Assembly: GCA_002478225.1 (NCBI GenBank)
Contig: DLMV01000077.1
Coordinates: 1 to 9,101 of the forward strand
Length of the DNA stretch: 9,101 nucleotides
Reading direction: 5' to 3'
Origin: Deltaproteobacteria bacterium UBA7527
GTDB lineage: Bacteria; Desulfobacterota; Syntrophorhabdia; Syntrophorhabdales; Syntrophorhabdaceae
The notes beneath the pieces are model-generated. The model made no database searches and had not been told where the DNA came from. It saw only the letters and a program-made list of their open reading frames with translations. Of the stretch, positions 1 through 6,306 are shown in pieces. A program made the translations under genes and the position numbers. How positions within the stretch are numbered: position 1 is the first letter of the stretch; each line of letters starts with the position of its first letter.

Positions 1-18
1 AAAGATTCTTGACAGTAC

Positions 19-74
19 CTGTTTAAGATTTAGAAATTAGGATTTCGTGCTCGCCTTGCTATGAGCTATGAGCA
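19..74. repeat. Degenerate 7-base tandem repeats downstream of the flavoprotein gene
   Basis: Two exact copies of GCTATGA lie back to back at 58-64 and 65-71. Just before them, 27-47 reads as three similar heptamers in the same period (GATTTAG, AAATTAG, GATTTCG). A short inverted pair, TGCTC at 48-52 and GAGCA at 70-74, brackets the exact copies. The stretch lies in the first 83 bases, past the stop codon of the minus-strand gene. No gene was seen in it. It resembles, in period though not in sequence, the repeat-filled gaps at 4411-4486, 6307-6408 and 8377-8431. The exact pair is directly visible; membership in one family is inference. Confidence 0.5.
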
Positions 75-83
75 GTTTTCTTG

Positions 84-923
84 CTACGGTACGATCCATT
101 CTCCAATATCTTTATACTGCATGGCGGCCCGGAGGATCTCCTTCCTTGCATTGAGAAAGCGGTCTTTCATTCCCTTCAGCCACTCCTTATGGAGAAGCCT
201 GTGCTCCGGTGTGCCGAATATGTCGCCTTCCTTTATTCTGACCCGGATGCCCTCCTTGTCGATCGAGAACTTCCCATGACAGAGCGTGCAGACGAATGTA
301 TGTCTTTTCATCCGTACGAACTCACATCCGCAGAAAGGACAGCCGGAGCCGGCACCGGACTTTTTCTTTGAAAAGAGGATTTTTCCCAACCGTTCTGCAG
401 CGTTGATATTATGCGAATCCATGATGACCTCTCCGGGCAGCGCCGCATGGAGGTCGATGCTTGCCTTTATATCAAGCCCGAGAAAGGATGCGAAGGTCAG
501 AAGCGTATGCGGCGCCGCTCCTATGTTCGTTCTCATCCCGTAGAGATTGACGAGCACGCATGGTTTTTTATAGGTCTTTTGGAGGATATTAAAAAAGAGA
601 AAGCCCCTGTCGAGGATCCTTTTGAATATCGAATTGGCGCCGAGAAAATAGACCGGAGAGGCCACAATGACTGCATCAGCGTGGACAATCTCCTCCAGGA
701 TGAGGCCCATGTCATCCTTTTGCGGGCATGGATTGTCCATGACGCAGCCGTAGCAAGCCTTGCAGGGGAGTATATTGAGAGAGGGCAGCCGGATAAGCCT
801 CAGCGTGTGCGGGGCAGCTATGTGTCGCGAGATCTCCTTGGTGACAAGCTCAGAGTTACCGGTCTTTCGCGGGGAACCGATAAGACCCAAGATCCTTTTA
901 GTGTTCTCAATCGTGTCTCTCAT
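84..923 (-). CDS. Iron-sulfur flavoprotein-like NAD(P)H:FMN reductase with C-terminal zinc ribbon
   Basis: This 279-residue protein has a flavodoxin-like/NADPH-dependent FMN reductase fold. The phosphate-binding loop is GSPRKTGNS (16-24) and a second flavin loop is ASPVYFLGAN (88-97). Between them lies a compact cysteine cluster, C54, C57, C60 and C66 (CxxCxxCx5C), as in archaeal and anaerobe iron-sulfur flavoproteins that carry a [4Fe-4S] cluster beside FMN. After the core, residues 195-215 form a CxxC-x13-CxxC zinc-ribbon or rubredoxin-like knuckle (C195, C198, C212, C215), followed by a basic helical tail. It is probably a cytoplasmic electron-transfer protein or small-molecule reductase; the substrate cannot be told. 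The start at 921-923 is the first Met before the fold, but no strong ribosome binding site precedes it. The gene is divergent from ftsH and is probably not part of its operon. Family is fairly sure, exact function unknown. Confidence 0.85.
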   Translation of the reverse strand: MRDTIENTKRILGLIGSPRKTGNSELVTKEISRHIAAPHTLRLIRLPSLNILPCKACYGCVMDNPCPQKDDMGLILEEIVHADAVIVASPVYFLGANSIFKRILDRGFLFFNILQKTYKKPCVLVNLYGMRTNIGAAPHTLLTFASFLGLDIKASIDLHAALPGEVIMDSHNINAAERLGKILFSKKKSGAGSGCPFCGCEFVRMKRHTFVCTLCHGKFSIDKEGIRVRIKEGDIFGTPEHRLLHKEWLKGMKDRFLNARKEILRAAMQYKDIGEWIVP

Positions 924-1045
924 TGCGCCGCGCCCGAGGTGGTCTTGTTGTTTATCCCATAATTGCGGCCTGAATGCAATGGAAAACGGTCAACGATTGC
1001 TAAAAATGATTGATAATTAAGGGGTTTTTATGGTAAATAGGATGC
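924..1045. promoter_or_regulatory. Divergent intergenic region, candidate promoters for the flavoprotein gene and ftsH
   Basis: The two genes here point away from each other, so promoters for both should lie in this 122-base gap. On the minus strand, TTGCAT (974-979 read in reverse) and GATAAA (951-956 read in reverse) are 17 bases apart and would put transcription start near 944, about 20 bases before the flavoprotein ATG. This is a 3/6 and 4/6 match to sigma-70 boxes. On the plus strand the A/T-rich stretch 998-1017 contains an extended -10-like TGCTAAAAA (998-1006) and GATAAT (1012-1017), but no convincing -35 box. All boxes are weak; the presence of promoters follows mainly from gene orientation. 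Confidence 0.35.
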
Positions 1046-2875
1046 ATGCAGAAAATGACAAATCCAAATTCAATGAACAGAAATATCTTCGTATGGCTCC
1101 TTGTCGTCCTCCTTGGTCTTTTTATCTTTAATATCTACTATAAGCCGAAAAAGAGCCTCGATAGCGTGGTCTACAGCGATTTCATAGAGGCCGTCAAGAC
1201 AAACAAGGTCTCTTCTGTTACTATCCAGGGCAGGAACATCATCGGCGTGTACAAAGATGGCAAAGAGTTCAAGAGCTATGCCCCTGAAGACCAGGAGCTT
1301 ATGAAGGTGCTTCGTGATTATAGCGTGCGCATTACCGCAAAGCCTGATGAAGAATCAGGCTTCTGGCAATCCATATTCGTATCATGGCTCCCGATGCTGC
1401 TTCTCATCGGGGTATGGATATTCTTCATGAGGCAGATGCAGGCCGGTGGCGGGAAAGCGATGGCCTTCGGCAAGAGCAAGGCAAGGCTCTTTACCGGCAA
1501 GGAGAACAGGGTAACCTTCCAGGACGTGGCCGGTATCGATGAAGCGAAAGAAGAGCTGCAGGAGGTCATAGATTTTCTGGTAGACCCGAAGAAATTTACA
1601 AAGCTGGGCGGAAGGATACCCAAAGGAGTTCTCCTCGTCGGTCCTCCGGGAACAGGAAAGACATTGCTGGCGAGGGCGATAGCCGGTGAAGCCAACGTGC
1701 CCTTTTTCAGCATAAGCGGATCCGATTTTGTAGAGATGTTCGTCGGCGTCGGCGCTTCACGCGTGAGGGATCTGTTCAATCAAGGGAAAAAGAATGCACC
1801 CTGCATCATCTTTATCGATGAGATAGATGCCGTCGGAAGGCACAGGGGCGCAGGTCTCGGTGGAGGCCACGACGAGAGGGAGCAGACGCTCAATCAGCTC
1901 CTTGTTGAGATGGACGGGTTTGAATCGAATGAAGGGGTTATCGTTATGTCTGCGACGAACAGGCCTGATGTGCTCGACCCTGCGCTTTTAAGGCCGGGAA
2001 GGTTTGACAGGCAGATCGTCGTCTCCACGCCGGACGTAAAGGGCAGGGAAGAGATCCTGAAGGTCCATACAAGAAAAACAGTGGTCTCAGACGATGTTGA
2101 CCTATCGATAATCGCGAGAGGAACACCTGGTTTTACAGGCGCCGACCTTGAGAATCTCGTCAACGAAGCTGCCCTCATTGCCGCCAGAAGAGCAAAGAAG
2201 TCCATCGAGAGCGACGACTTCGAGCACGCAAAAGACAAGGTCCTCATGGGAGTTGAACGAAGAAGCATGATCATACCATTTGAGGAGAGGAAGAACGCCG
2301 CATATCACGAGGCAGGTCATGCCCTTGTGGCGAAGATGATCCCCGGATCTGATCCTATCCATAAGGTTACCATCATCCCGCGGGGCAGGGCGCTCGGGAT
2401 CACCCAGCAGCTTCCCATAGATGAACGGCACACCTACTCAAAAGAGTATCTCCTCAACAACATAACGATCCTGCTTGGAGGCAGGGCTGCGGAAGAGCTT
2501 GTCCTCAATCACTCAACGACCGGGGCCGGAAACGATATCGAGAGGGCAACGGCGATCGCAAGAAAGATGGTCTGTGAATGGGGCATGAGCAAAAAGCTCG
2601 GACCCTTGAACTACGGAAAGAATGAGGAACATATATTTCTCGGTAAAGAGATAGGAAGACAGAGGGATTTCAGTGAAAGCACCGCCCAGGAGATCGATGA
2701 AGAACTGTATAGCATAGTACAGGGTTGTTATGAAAGGGCAAAGGCGTTGCTCAACGGAAACATGAACGCCCTCCATGGCATAGCAGGAAAGCTTTTAGAG
2801 AAAGAGGTTCTTGACGGCCAGGAGATCGATTTCATTATCAGGGAAAGCATGGATGAAAAGGGAGCTGCAATGTAA
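1046..2875 (+). CDS. ftsH: ATP-dependent zinc metalloprotease FtsH
   Basis: FtsH is a membrane-anchored hexameric AAA+ protease that degrades unassembled membrane proteins and some short-lived cytoplasmic regulators. The 609 residues show the full family order: a transmembrane helix near 13-32, a small extracytoplasmic domain to about 105, a second helix near 109-128, then the AAA module with Walker A GPPGTGKT (199-206), pore motif FVG (232-234), Walker B CIIFIDEID (253-261) and the second region of homology with R319/R322 (303-322). The protease domain carries HEAGH (421-425) and the third zinc ligand D497 in GAGNDIER. Length is normal. The start is uncertain: Met1 at 1046 has AGGA only 3 bases upstream, while Met4 (1055) or Met10 (1073) are possible alternatives. 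The 3' end overlaps folP by 23 bases. All catalytic residues are present. Confidence 0.97.
   Translation: MQKMTNPNSMNRNIFVWLLVVLLGLFIFNIYYKPKKSLDSVVYSDFIEAVKTNKVSSVTIQGRNIIGVYKDGKEFKSYAPEDQELMKVLRDYSVRITAKPDEESGFWQSIFVSWLPMLLLIGVWIFFMRQMQAGGGKAMAFGKSKARLFTGKENRVTFQDVAGIDEAKEELQEVIDFLVDPKKFTKLGGRIPKGVLLVGPPGTGKTLLARAIAGEANVPFFSISGSDFVEMFVGVGASRVRDLFNQGKKNAPCIIFIDEIDAVGRHRGAGLGGGHDEREQTLNQLLVEMDGFESNEGVIVMSATNRPDVLDPALLRPGRFDRQIVVSTPDVKGREEILKVHTRKTVVSDDVDLSIIARGTPGFTGADLENLVNEAALIAARRAKKSIESDDFEHAKDKVLMGVERRSMIIPFEERKNAAYHEAGHALVAKMIPGSDPIHKVTIIPRGRALGITQQLPIDERHTYSKEYLLNNITILLGGRAAEELVLNHSTTGAGNDIERATAIARKMVCEWGMSKKLGPLNYGKNEEHIFLGKEIGRQRDFSESTAQEIDEELYSIVQGCYERAKALLNGNMNALHGIAGKLLEKEVLDGQEIDFIIRESMDEKGAAM
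2840..2844 (+). promoter_or_regulatory. Ribosome binding site that fixes the folP start
   Basis: AGGGA lies inside the ftsH 3' coding region, 8 bases before the ATG at 2853. This supports initiation at 2853 rather than at the in-frame ATG at 2811, which would add 14 residues not expected for dihydropteroate synthases. Confidence 0.7.
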
Positions 2876-3671
2876 GGAAAGGCCGTTGATAATGGGGATC
2901 CTGAATGTAACGCCGGATTCCTTTTTTGATGGAAGCAGGTTTTTCGATATTGAAAAAGCCGTAGAACATGCCCTGAGAATGGTAGAGGACGGAGCAGATA
3001 TTATCGATGTCGGCGGCGAGTCAACAAGACCGTATTCAGAACCTGTTTCTGCTGATGAAGAGATGAAAAGGGTCCTGCCTGTTATCAGCAAAATACGGGC
3101 TCAATCAGACACCCTTATTTCGATAGACACCTACAGAGCAAAAACCGCCAGAGCAGCATACAGCGCAGGGGCCGACATGATAAACGATATTAGCGGCTTA
3201 ACCTTTGATCACGACATGGCAGATACAGTGGGCGATCTCGGCGCCTATGTGGTGATCATGCATATCAAAGGGACTCCCCGGAACATGCAGAAAGAACCTT
3301 TTTACGTAGATGTAATATCAGAGATAAAGGATTTCTTCATCGAGAGGATCCGCTTTGCAAAGGACCATGGGGTAAAGGAGGACAACATCATCCTTGACCC
3401 GGGCATCGGTTTTGGAAAGAGGGTTGAGGATAACCTCAGGATCTTGAAGATGCTTGGCGCATTAAAGGATATCGAAAGGCCGATCCTGGTAGGCACATCG
3501 ATGAAGAGCTTTATTGGAAAAGTCACCGATGCTGAAATAGAGGAGAGGATCGACGGGACGCTTGCAAGCATCGCGATCTCACTCTGGAACGGCGCGGATA
3601 TTGTGCGGGTTCATGATGTGAAAAGGGCTCACAGGGTGCTCAATCTTGTTCATGCAGTGAGAGAATCATGA
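2853..3671 (+). CDS. folP: Dihydropteroate synthase
   Basis: FolP joins 6-hydroxymethyl-7,8-dihydropterin pyrophosphate to p-aminobenzoate to make dihydropteroate in folate synthesis, in the cytoplasm. With the start at 2853 the protein has 272 residues, the normal size for this TIM-barrel enzyme. Visible motifs are NVTPDSF (18-24), VGGESTRP (53-60), IDTYRA (91-96), MINDISG (109-115), the DPGIGFGK pterin loop (182-189), K218 in TSMKSFIG (215-222) and VRVHDV (251-256). One oddity is M217: most family members have Arg here (SRKS). The reading frame opens upstream to 2811, but that Met lacks the well-placed AGGGA of the chosen start. It overlaps ftsH by 23 bases and its TGA overlaps the dacA ATG (ATGA), indicating coupled translation. 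Function is confident. Confidence 0.95.
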   Translation: MKRELQCKERPLIMGILNVTPDSFFDGSRFFDIEKAVEHALRMVEDGADIIDVGGESTRPYSEPVSADEEMKRVLPVISKIRAQSDTLISIDTYRAKTARAAYSAGADMINDISGLTFDHDMADTVGDLGAYVVIMHIKGTPRNMQKEPFYVDVISEIKDFFIERIRFAKDHGVKEDNIILDPGIGFGKRVEDNLRILKMLGALKDIERPILVGTSMKSFIGKVTDAEIEERIDGTLASIAISLWNGADIVRVHDVKRAHRVLNLVHAVRES

Positions 3672-4408
3672 TCACCTACTTTCGCTGGCAGGATATCCTG
3701 GATATCCTCATTGTTGCCTTTATTGTCTACAAAACCTTCCTGCTCATCAAGGGAACGAGGGCGATCCAGCTCATTGTGGGTTTCATCATAGTTTTTTTTG
3801 TCTTCTATCTCGCAAAAAAACTCGAGCTTTTTACCTTAAGCTGGATCTTTAACAGCTTCGTCGGCTCCATAATCCTTGTCATTGTTGTCATATTTCAGAG
3901 CGATATCAGAAGGGTGCTGGTAGCGCTCGGCAGAAGCCCATTTTTCAAGAAGATCACCTATGTACAGGAGACCCTTTTCTATGATGAATTGACGAACGCC
4001 TGCACGGTCATGGGGAAAAGGAAGATCGGGGCGCTGATCGTGATAGAGCGCGAGGTTGGGCTTGAAGAGTTTATGGAGGTGGGCATTCGGTTGGACGCGG
4101 AGGTGAATACGGAGCTGATCGTCAGTATATTCCAGGCCGCGTCTCCGCTCCATGATGGCGCAATGATCGTCCGTGAAGGAAGGATCAGGGCTGCCGGCTG
4201 TGTCCTGCCGCTCACTACAGATGGAGTCCTTGACAAGAGCCTGGGGACAAGGCACAGGGCAGCGATCGGGATTACGGAGGTAACGGATGCTCTCGCCGTT
4301 GTGGTCTCGGAAGAGCACGGCACTATCTCGTATTCATACAAGGGTGAATTCTTTACGAAGGTGAACGCCGACGCATTGAAGAAGGTATTAAAGGAAGTGC
4401 TGGCGTGA
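3668..4408 (+). CDS. dacA: Membrane diadenylate cyclase, CdaA/DacA type (c-di-AMP synthase)
   Basis: This enzyme condenses two ATP into the second messenger cyclic di-AMP. The 246 residues begin with about three hydrophobic helices (roughly 8-26, 33-50 and 56-77), followed by a short basic linker and a DisA_N cyclase domain (about 100-235). Both signature elements are intact: DGA at 163-165 (in LHDGAMIV) and RHR at 195-197 (in GTRHRAAIG). Length and order match the CdaA class rather than DisA, which has a DNA-binding C-terminus instead of membrane helices. The start codon overlaps the folP stop as ATGA and only a weak GAGAG (3659-3663) precedes it, so reinitiation by ribosomes finishing folP is likely. 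The next gene is its usual partner, a YbbR-domain protein. c-di-AMP commonly controls potassium and osmolyte balance; targets are not visible here. Confidence 0.95.
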   Translation: MITYFRWQDILDILIVAFIVYKTFLLIKGTRAIQLIVGFIIVFFVFYLAKKLELFTLSWIFNSFVGSIILVIVVIFQSDIRRVLVALGRSPFFKKITYVQETLFYDELTNACTVMGKRKIGALIVIEREVGLEEFMEVGIRLDAEVNTELIVSIFQAASPLHDGAMIVREGRIRAAGCVLPLTTDGVLDKSLGTRHRAAIGITEVTDALAVVVSEEHGTISYSYKGEFFTKVNADALKKVLKEVLA

Positions 4409-4410
4409 TG

Positions 4411-4486
4411 AAGCACGAAACGGAACGTGAGGCGTTATGCGTTAGGCGATCTTACCCCTTACGACTTACGATTCACGTCTCACGGA
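4411..4486. repeat. Imperfect inverted repeat built from degenerate 7-base units (dacA-ybbR gap)
   Basis: The left arm reads as heptamers in phase: CGTGAGG (4426), CGTTATG (4433), CGTTAGG (4440). The right arm is the opposite sense: TTACCCC (4452), TTACGAC (4459), TTACGAT (4466), TCACGTC (4473), TCACGGA (4480). Reverse complementing the right arm gives CGTGAGA, CGTGAAT, CGTAAGT and CGTAAGG, matching the left-arm consensus. CGTGAG (4426-4431) pairs exactly with CTCACG (4479-4484), and CGTTAGG (4440-4446) pairs with CCTTACG (4457-4463) with one mismatch. Because the units repeat, several pairing registers are possible. A run of five T follows at 4488-4492, so part of it might act as a weak terminator or mRNA-stability hairpin. 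No gene was seen in the gap. Confidence 0.7.
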
Positions 4487-4517
4487 ATTTTTGTATTAGC
4501 TGTTTGTAGGATAGGAT

Positions 4518-5159
4518 ATGGGACTGCTGAGAAAATATATACTTAACGACATTAAGCTCAAACTGCTCTCGCTTGTTCTCGCTCTCCTGTTGTGGTTTGC
4601 CGTCTCGTATATCGGTGAGTCAAAGATGAGTTTCAGCGTGCCCGTATCCACAGGCAAGCCGGGGGAGGCGTATATGGTGACCGCAATGGACAGCGAAGAC
4701 GTTTTCGTCACTATTAATGGTCCTGTATCAACGTTGAAGAATATGAAGGCAGGGGATGTAAGGGTCAACATCGACCTATCGAACCTTAAAGAAGGCAAAC
4801 ATGTATTTGACTTGCTCAAAGAAAGTGTCCAGGTGCCGAAGGGCGTTCAGGTAGAGCAGGTTAAGCCTGATTCCGTATCCATTGAGATAGAACCCGTTAT
4901 AGAGAAGAGGTTAAAAACCATTATAAAATTGGACAAAAAGTGGACCGGCCAGTATAAGGTAAAATCATGGAGTCCCACCTTTGTTATTGCTGAGGGGGCA
5001 AGAAGTTCCCTGGCGGACAAGACTGTTGTTGAAACACAGACAGTAGACGGGAACTTTCAGGCAGACGAAGAAGAGATTCTGATTGCGCTGAACCCAAAGA
5101 ATATGATTATAAAGAGATTGAGGCCAAATGCTGTAAAGGTTATCTTAAGGAGGCAATAA
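4518..5159 (+). CDS. YbbR-domain membrane-anchored protein, CdaR-like regulator of the diadenylate cyclase
   Basis: The 213-residue protein has a short cytoplasmic N-terminus, one hydrophobic helix (about 15-32), and then an extracytoplasmic beta-rich region holding two YbbR-like repeats (about 39-126 and 131-211). Each repeat ends in a typical alternating strand such as PDSVSIEIEP (117-126) or PNAVKVILRR (203-212). In Firmicutes CdaR, a larger YbbR protein, binds CdaA and modulates c-di-AMP synthesis from outside the membrane. Adjacency to dacA suggests the same partnership here, although only two repeats remain. The ATG at 4518 has AGGA at 4508-4511, 6 bases upstream. It is separated from dacA by a 109-base repeat-filled gap, unlike the overlapping genes upstream. 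The family is confident; the regulatory role is inferred from context. Confidence 0.88.
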   Translation: MGLLRKYILNDIKLKLLSLVLALLLWFAVSYIGESKMSFSVPVSTGKPGEAYMVTAMDSEDVFVTINGPVSTLKNMKAGDVRVNIDLSNLKEGKHVFDLLKESVQVPKGVQVEQVKPDSVSIEIEPVIEKRLKTIIKLDKKWTGQYKVKSWSPTFVIAEGARSSLADKTVVETQTVDGNFQADEEEILIALNPKNMIIKRLRPNAVKVILRRQ

Positions 5160-5216
5160 GATTGAAAGAAACCCATCGGAGCAGAAGGGATACAGAAGAA
5201 CGCTTGGAGGAATGAC

Positions 5217-5930
5217 ATGCCGGAACTTATGGTGAACATAGACCACATCGCAACGCTGCGGGAGGCACGAGGCGCCCATTATCCTGACCCTGTCTTTGCC
5301 GCCGGGATCGCGGAGATGGCAGGCGCGGCAGGTATAATCGTACATCTGCGGGAAGACAGGCGCCACATTAATGACCGGGACGTAAAGCTGCTGCGGGAGG
5401 TTGTGACGACTAAGCTGAACCTCGAGATGGCGGCCACGGATGAAATGGTCGGTATCGCCAGAGACCTTAGACCTGACATGGTGACCATTGTCCCTGAAAA
5501 GAGAAAAGAGCTGACAACAGAGGGCGGTCTCGATGTTGTCAAATTCCATGACAGGCTTATAAAGATCATACCAAGGATACAGGAGAGAGGGATCAAGGTA
5601 AGCCTCTTTGTTGACCCCAGGGATGCGCAGGTAATGGCGGCGCACAAGGTAAGAGCTGATATGATCGAGATCCACACCGGAGCATACAGCGATGCCAGAA
5701 CAGAGACGATCCGCAAAGAGGAATTAAAAAAGGTTATTCGCTCCGCCGTGAAGGGAAGGGAGCTCGGCCTTGGCGTGAATGCAGGGCATGGCCTGCATTA
5801 TCATAATGTGAGAGAGATCGCGGTCATACCCGAGATCGATGAATTGAGCATAGGCCACAGCATCATCGCGAGGGCGGTCTTTGTCGGCCTTGATCTGGCG
5901 ATACGGGACATGATCGCGTTGATAAGCTGA
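5217..5930 (+). CDS. pdxJ: Pyridoxine 5'-phosphate synthase
   Basis: PdxJ condenses 1-deoxy-D-xylulose 5-phosphate with 3-amino-2-oxopropyl phosphate to form pyridoxine 5'-phosphate, the last ring-forming step of DXP-dependent vitamin B6 synthesis. The 237 residues match the family length. Motifs are NIDHIATLR (7-15, catalytic-type H10), HLREDRRHI (43-51), NLE (68-70), VPEKR (92-96), EIHTG (151-155), NAGHGL (188-193) and SIGH (211-214), all in the expected order around the TIM barrel. GGAGG at 5206-5210 sits 6 bases before the ATG, a strong ribosome site. The 57-base gap after ybbR shows no other gene. In related gene orders glmM often sits just before pdxJ, but it is absent here. Its presence implies the DXP-dependent B6 route rather than the PdxS/PdxT route. 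Confidence 0.97.
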   Translation: MPELMVNIDHIATLREARGAHYPDPVFAAGIAEMAGAAGIIVHLREDRRHINDRDVKLLREVVTTKLNLEMAATDEMVGIARDLRPDMVTIVPEKRKELTTEGGLDVVKFHDRLIKIIPRIQERGIKVSLFVDPRDAQVMAAHKVRADMIEIHTGAYSDARTETIRKEELKKVIRSAVKGRELGLGVNAGHGLHYHNVREIAVIPEIDELSIGHSIIARAVFVGLDLAIRDMIALIS

Positions 5931-5974
5931 GAGCTGAGAGCAAATGCTCCTCCAATCGGCCATAAACTGGAGCA
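5925..5974 (+). promoter_or_regulatory. Tandem 7-base repeat and possible hairpin covering the acpS ribosome binding site
   Basis: AGCTGAG occurs twice in a row (5925-5931, 5932-5938), the first copy spanning the pdxJ stop codon. GAGCA (5938-5942) can pair with TGCTC (5945-5949). TGCTCC (5945-5950) can instead pair with GGAGCA (5969-5974), which contains the acpS Shine-Dalgarno GGAG (5969-5972). The two pairings share the same TGCTC and exclude each other. The complementarity is directly visible; a regulatory effect is speculation, because both stems are short. Confidence 0.3.
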
Positions 5975-5977
5975 ACA

Positions 5978-6298
5978 ATGGTTGGTATTGATATAGTTGA
6001 TGTTGAACGAATAGCGGATGTGATGGAGAGGTATGGCGAACGGTTCCTCAACAAGGTATTTACCGTTGAAGAGATCCGGTACGCGAAAGGGAAAAGGCGG
6101 GCGCAGGAGTCTTTTGCCGGGAGGTTTGCGGCAAAGGAGGCTTTTATGAAGGCTATGGGAAAACGCTTGTCATGGAAAGAAATAGAGATATCGCAGGTTG
6201 ATGCGCGACCCCATATCTGCTATAAGGATACTCTTTATCATGGAGTAAGCATTTCCCACGAACGGGCGTATGCCATTTCAGTGGTGGTGATCCCATGA
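5978..6298 (+). CDS. acpS: Holo-[acyl-carrier-protein] synthase (phosphopantetheinyl transferase), short form
   Basis: AcpS moves 4'-phosphopantetheine from coenzyme A to the serine of acyl carrier protein, activating it for fatty-acid synthesis. The magnesium-binding Asp is D5 in GIDIVDVERI (3-12), the conserved FAGRFAAKEAFMKA block spans 46-59 with E54 as metal ligand, and SISHERAYA (91-99) forms the C-terminal strand motif. The protein is only 106 residues; typical members have about 120-126. The missing part lies between RPHI (77-80) and SISH (91-94), where relatives carry a helix of roughly ten more residues. The catalytic residues are kept, so it is probably active. The ATG at 5978 has GGAG 5 bases upstream (5969-5972). 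It follows pdxJ by 47 bases and was probably co-transcribed with it. Confidence 0.92.
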   Translation: MVGIDIVDVERIADVMERYGERFLNKVFTVEEIRYAKGKRRAQESFAGRFAAKEAFMKAMGKRLSWKEIEISQVDARPHICYKDTLYHGVSISHERAYAISVVVIP

Positions 6299-6306
6299 AA
6301 AGATCG

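Noticed and set aside
9..36. TTGACA (9-14) with a -10-like TAGAAA (31-36), a possible plus-strand promoter.
   Set aside because: It would run into the 3' end of the opposite gene with no plus-strand gene to serve, the -10 is only a 4/6 match, and the stretch is better explained as heptamer repeats.
411..962. A long open frame (183 codons) on the plus strand.
   Set aside because: It is antisense to the flavoprotein gene, has no recognisable motifs and no ribosome binding site; the minus-strand frame shows clear flavin and cysteine motifs.
2811..2852. Upstream extension of folP to an earlier ATG.
   Set aside because: The extra residues do not match the family, no ribosome site is placed for it, and AGGGA is well placed for the ATG at 2853.
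4426..4492. Standard rho-independent terminator after dacA.
   Set aside because: There is a run of five T, but the stem nearest to it is only 6 bases with a very long loop; the pairing is spread over degenerate repeats. Left as a possibility within the repeat entry.
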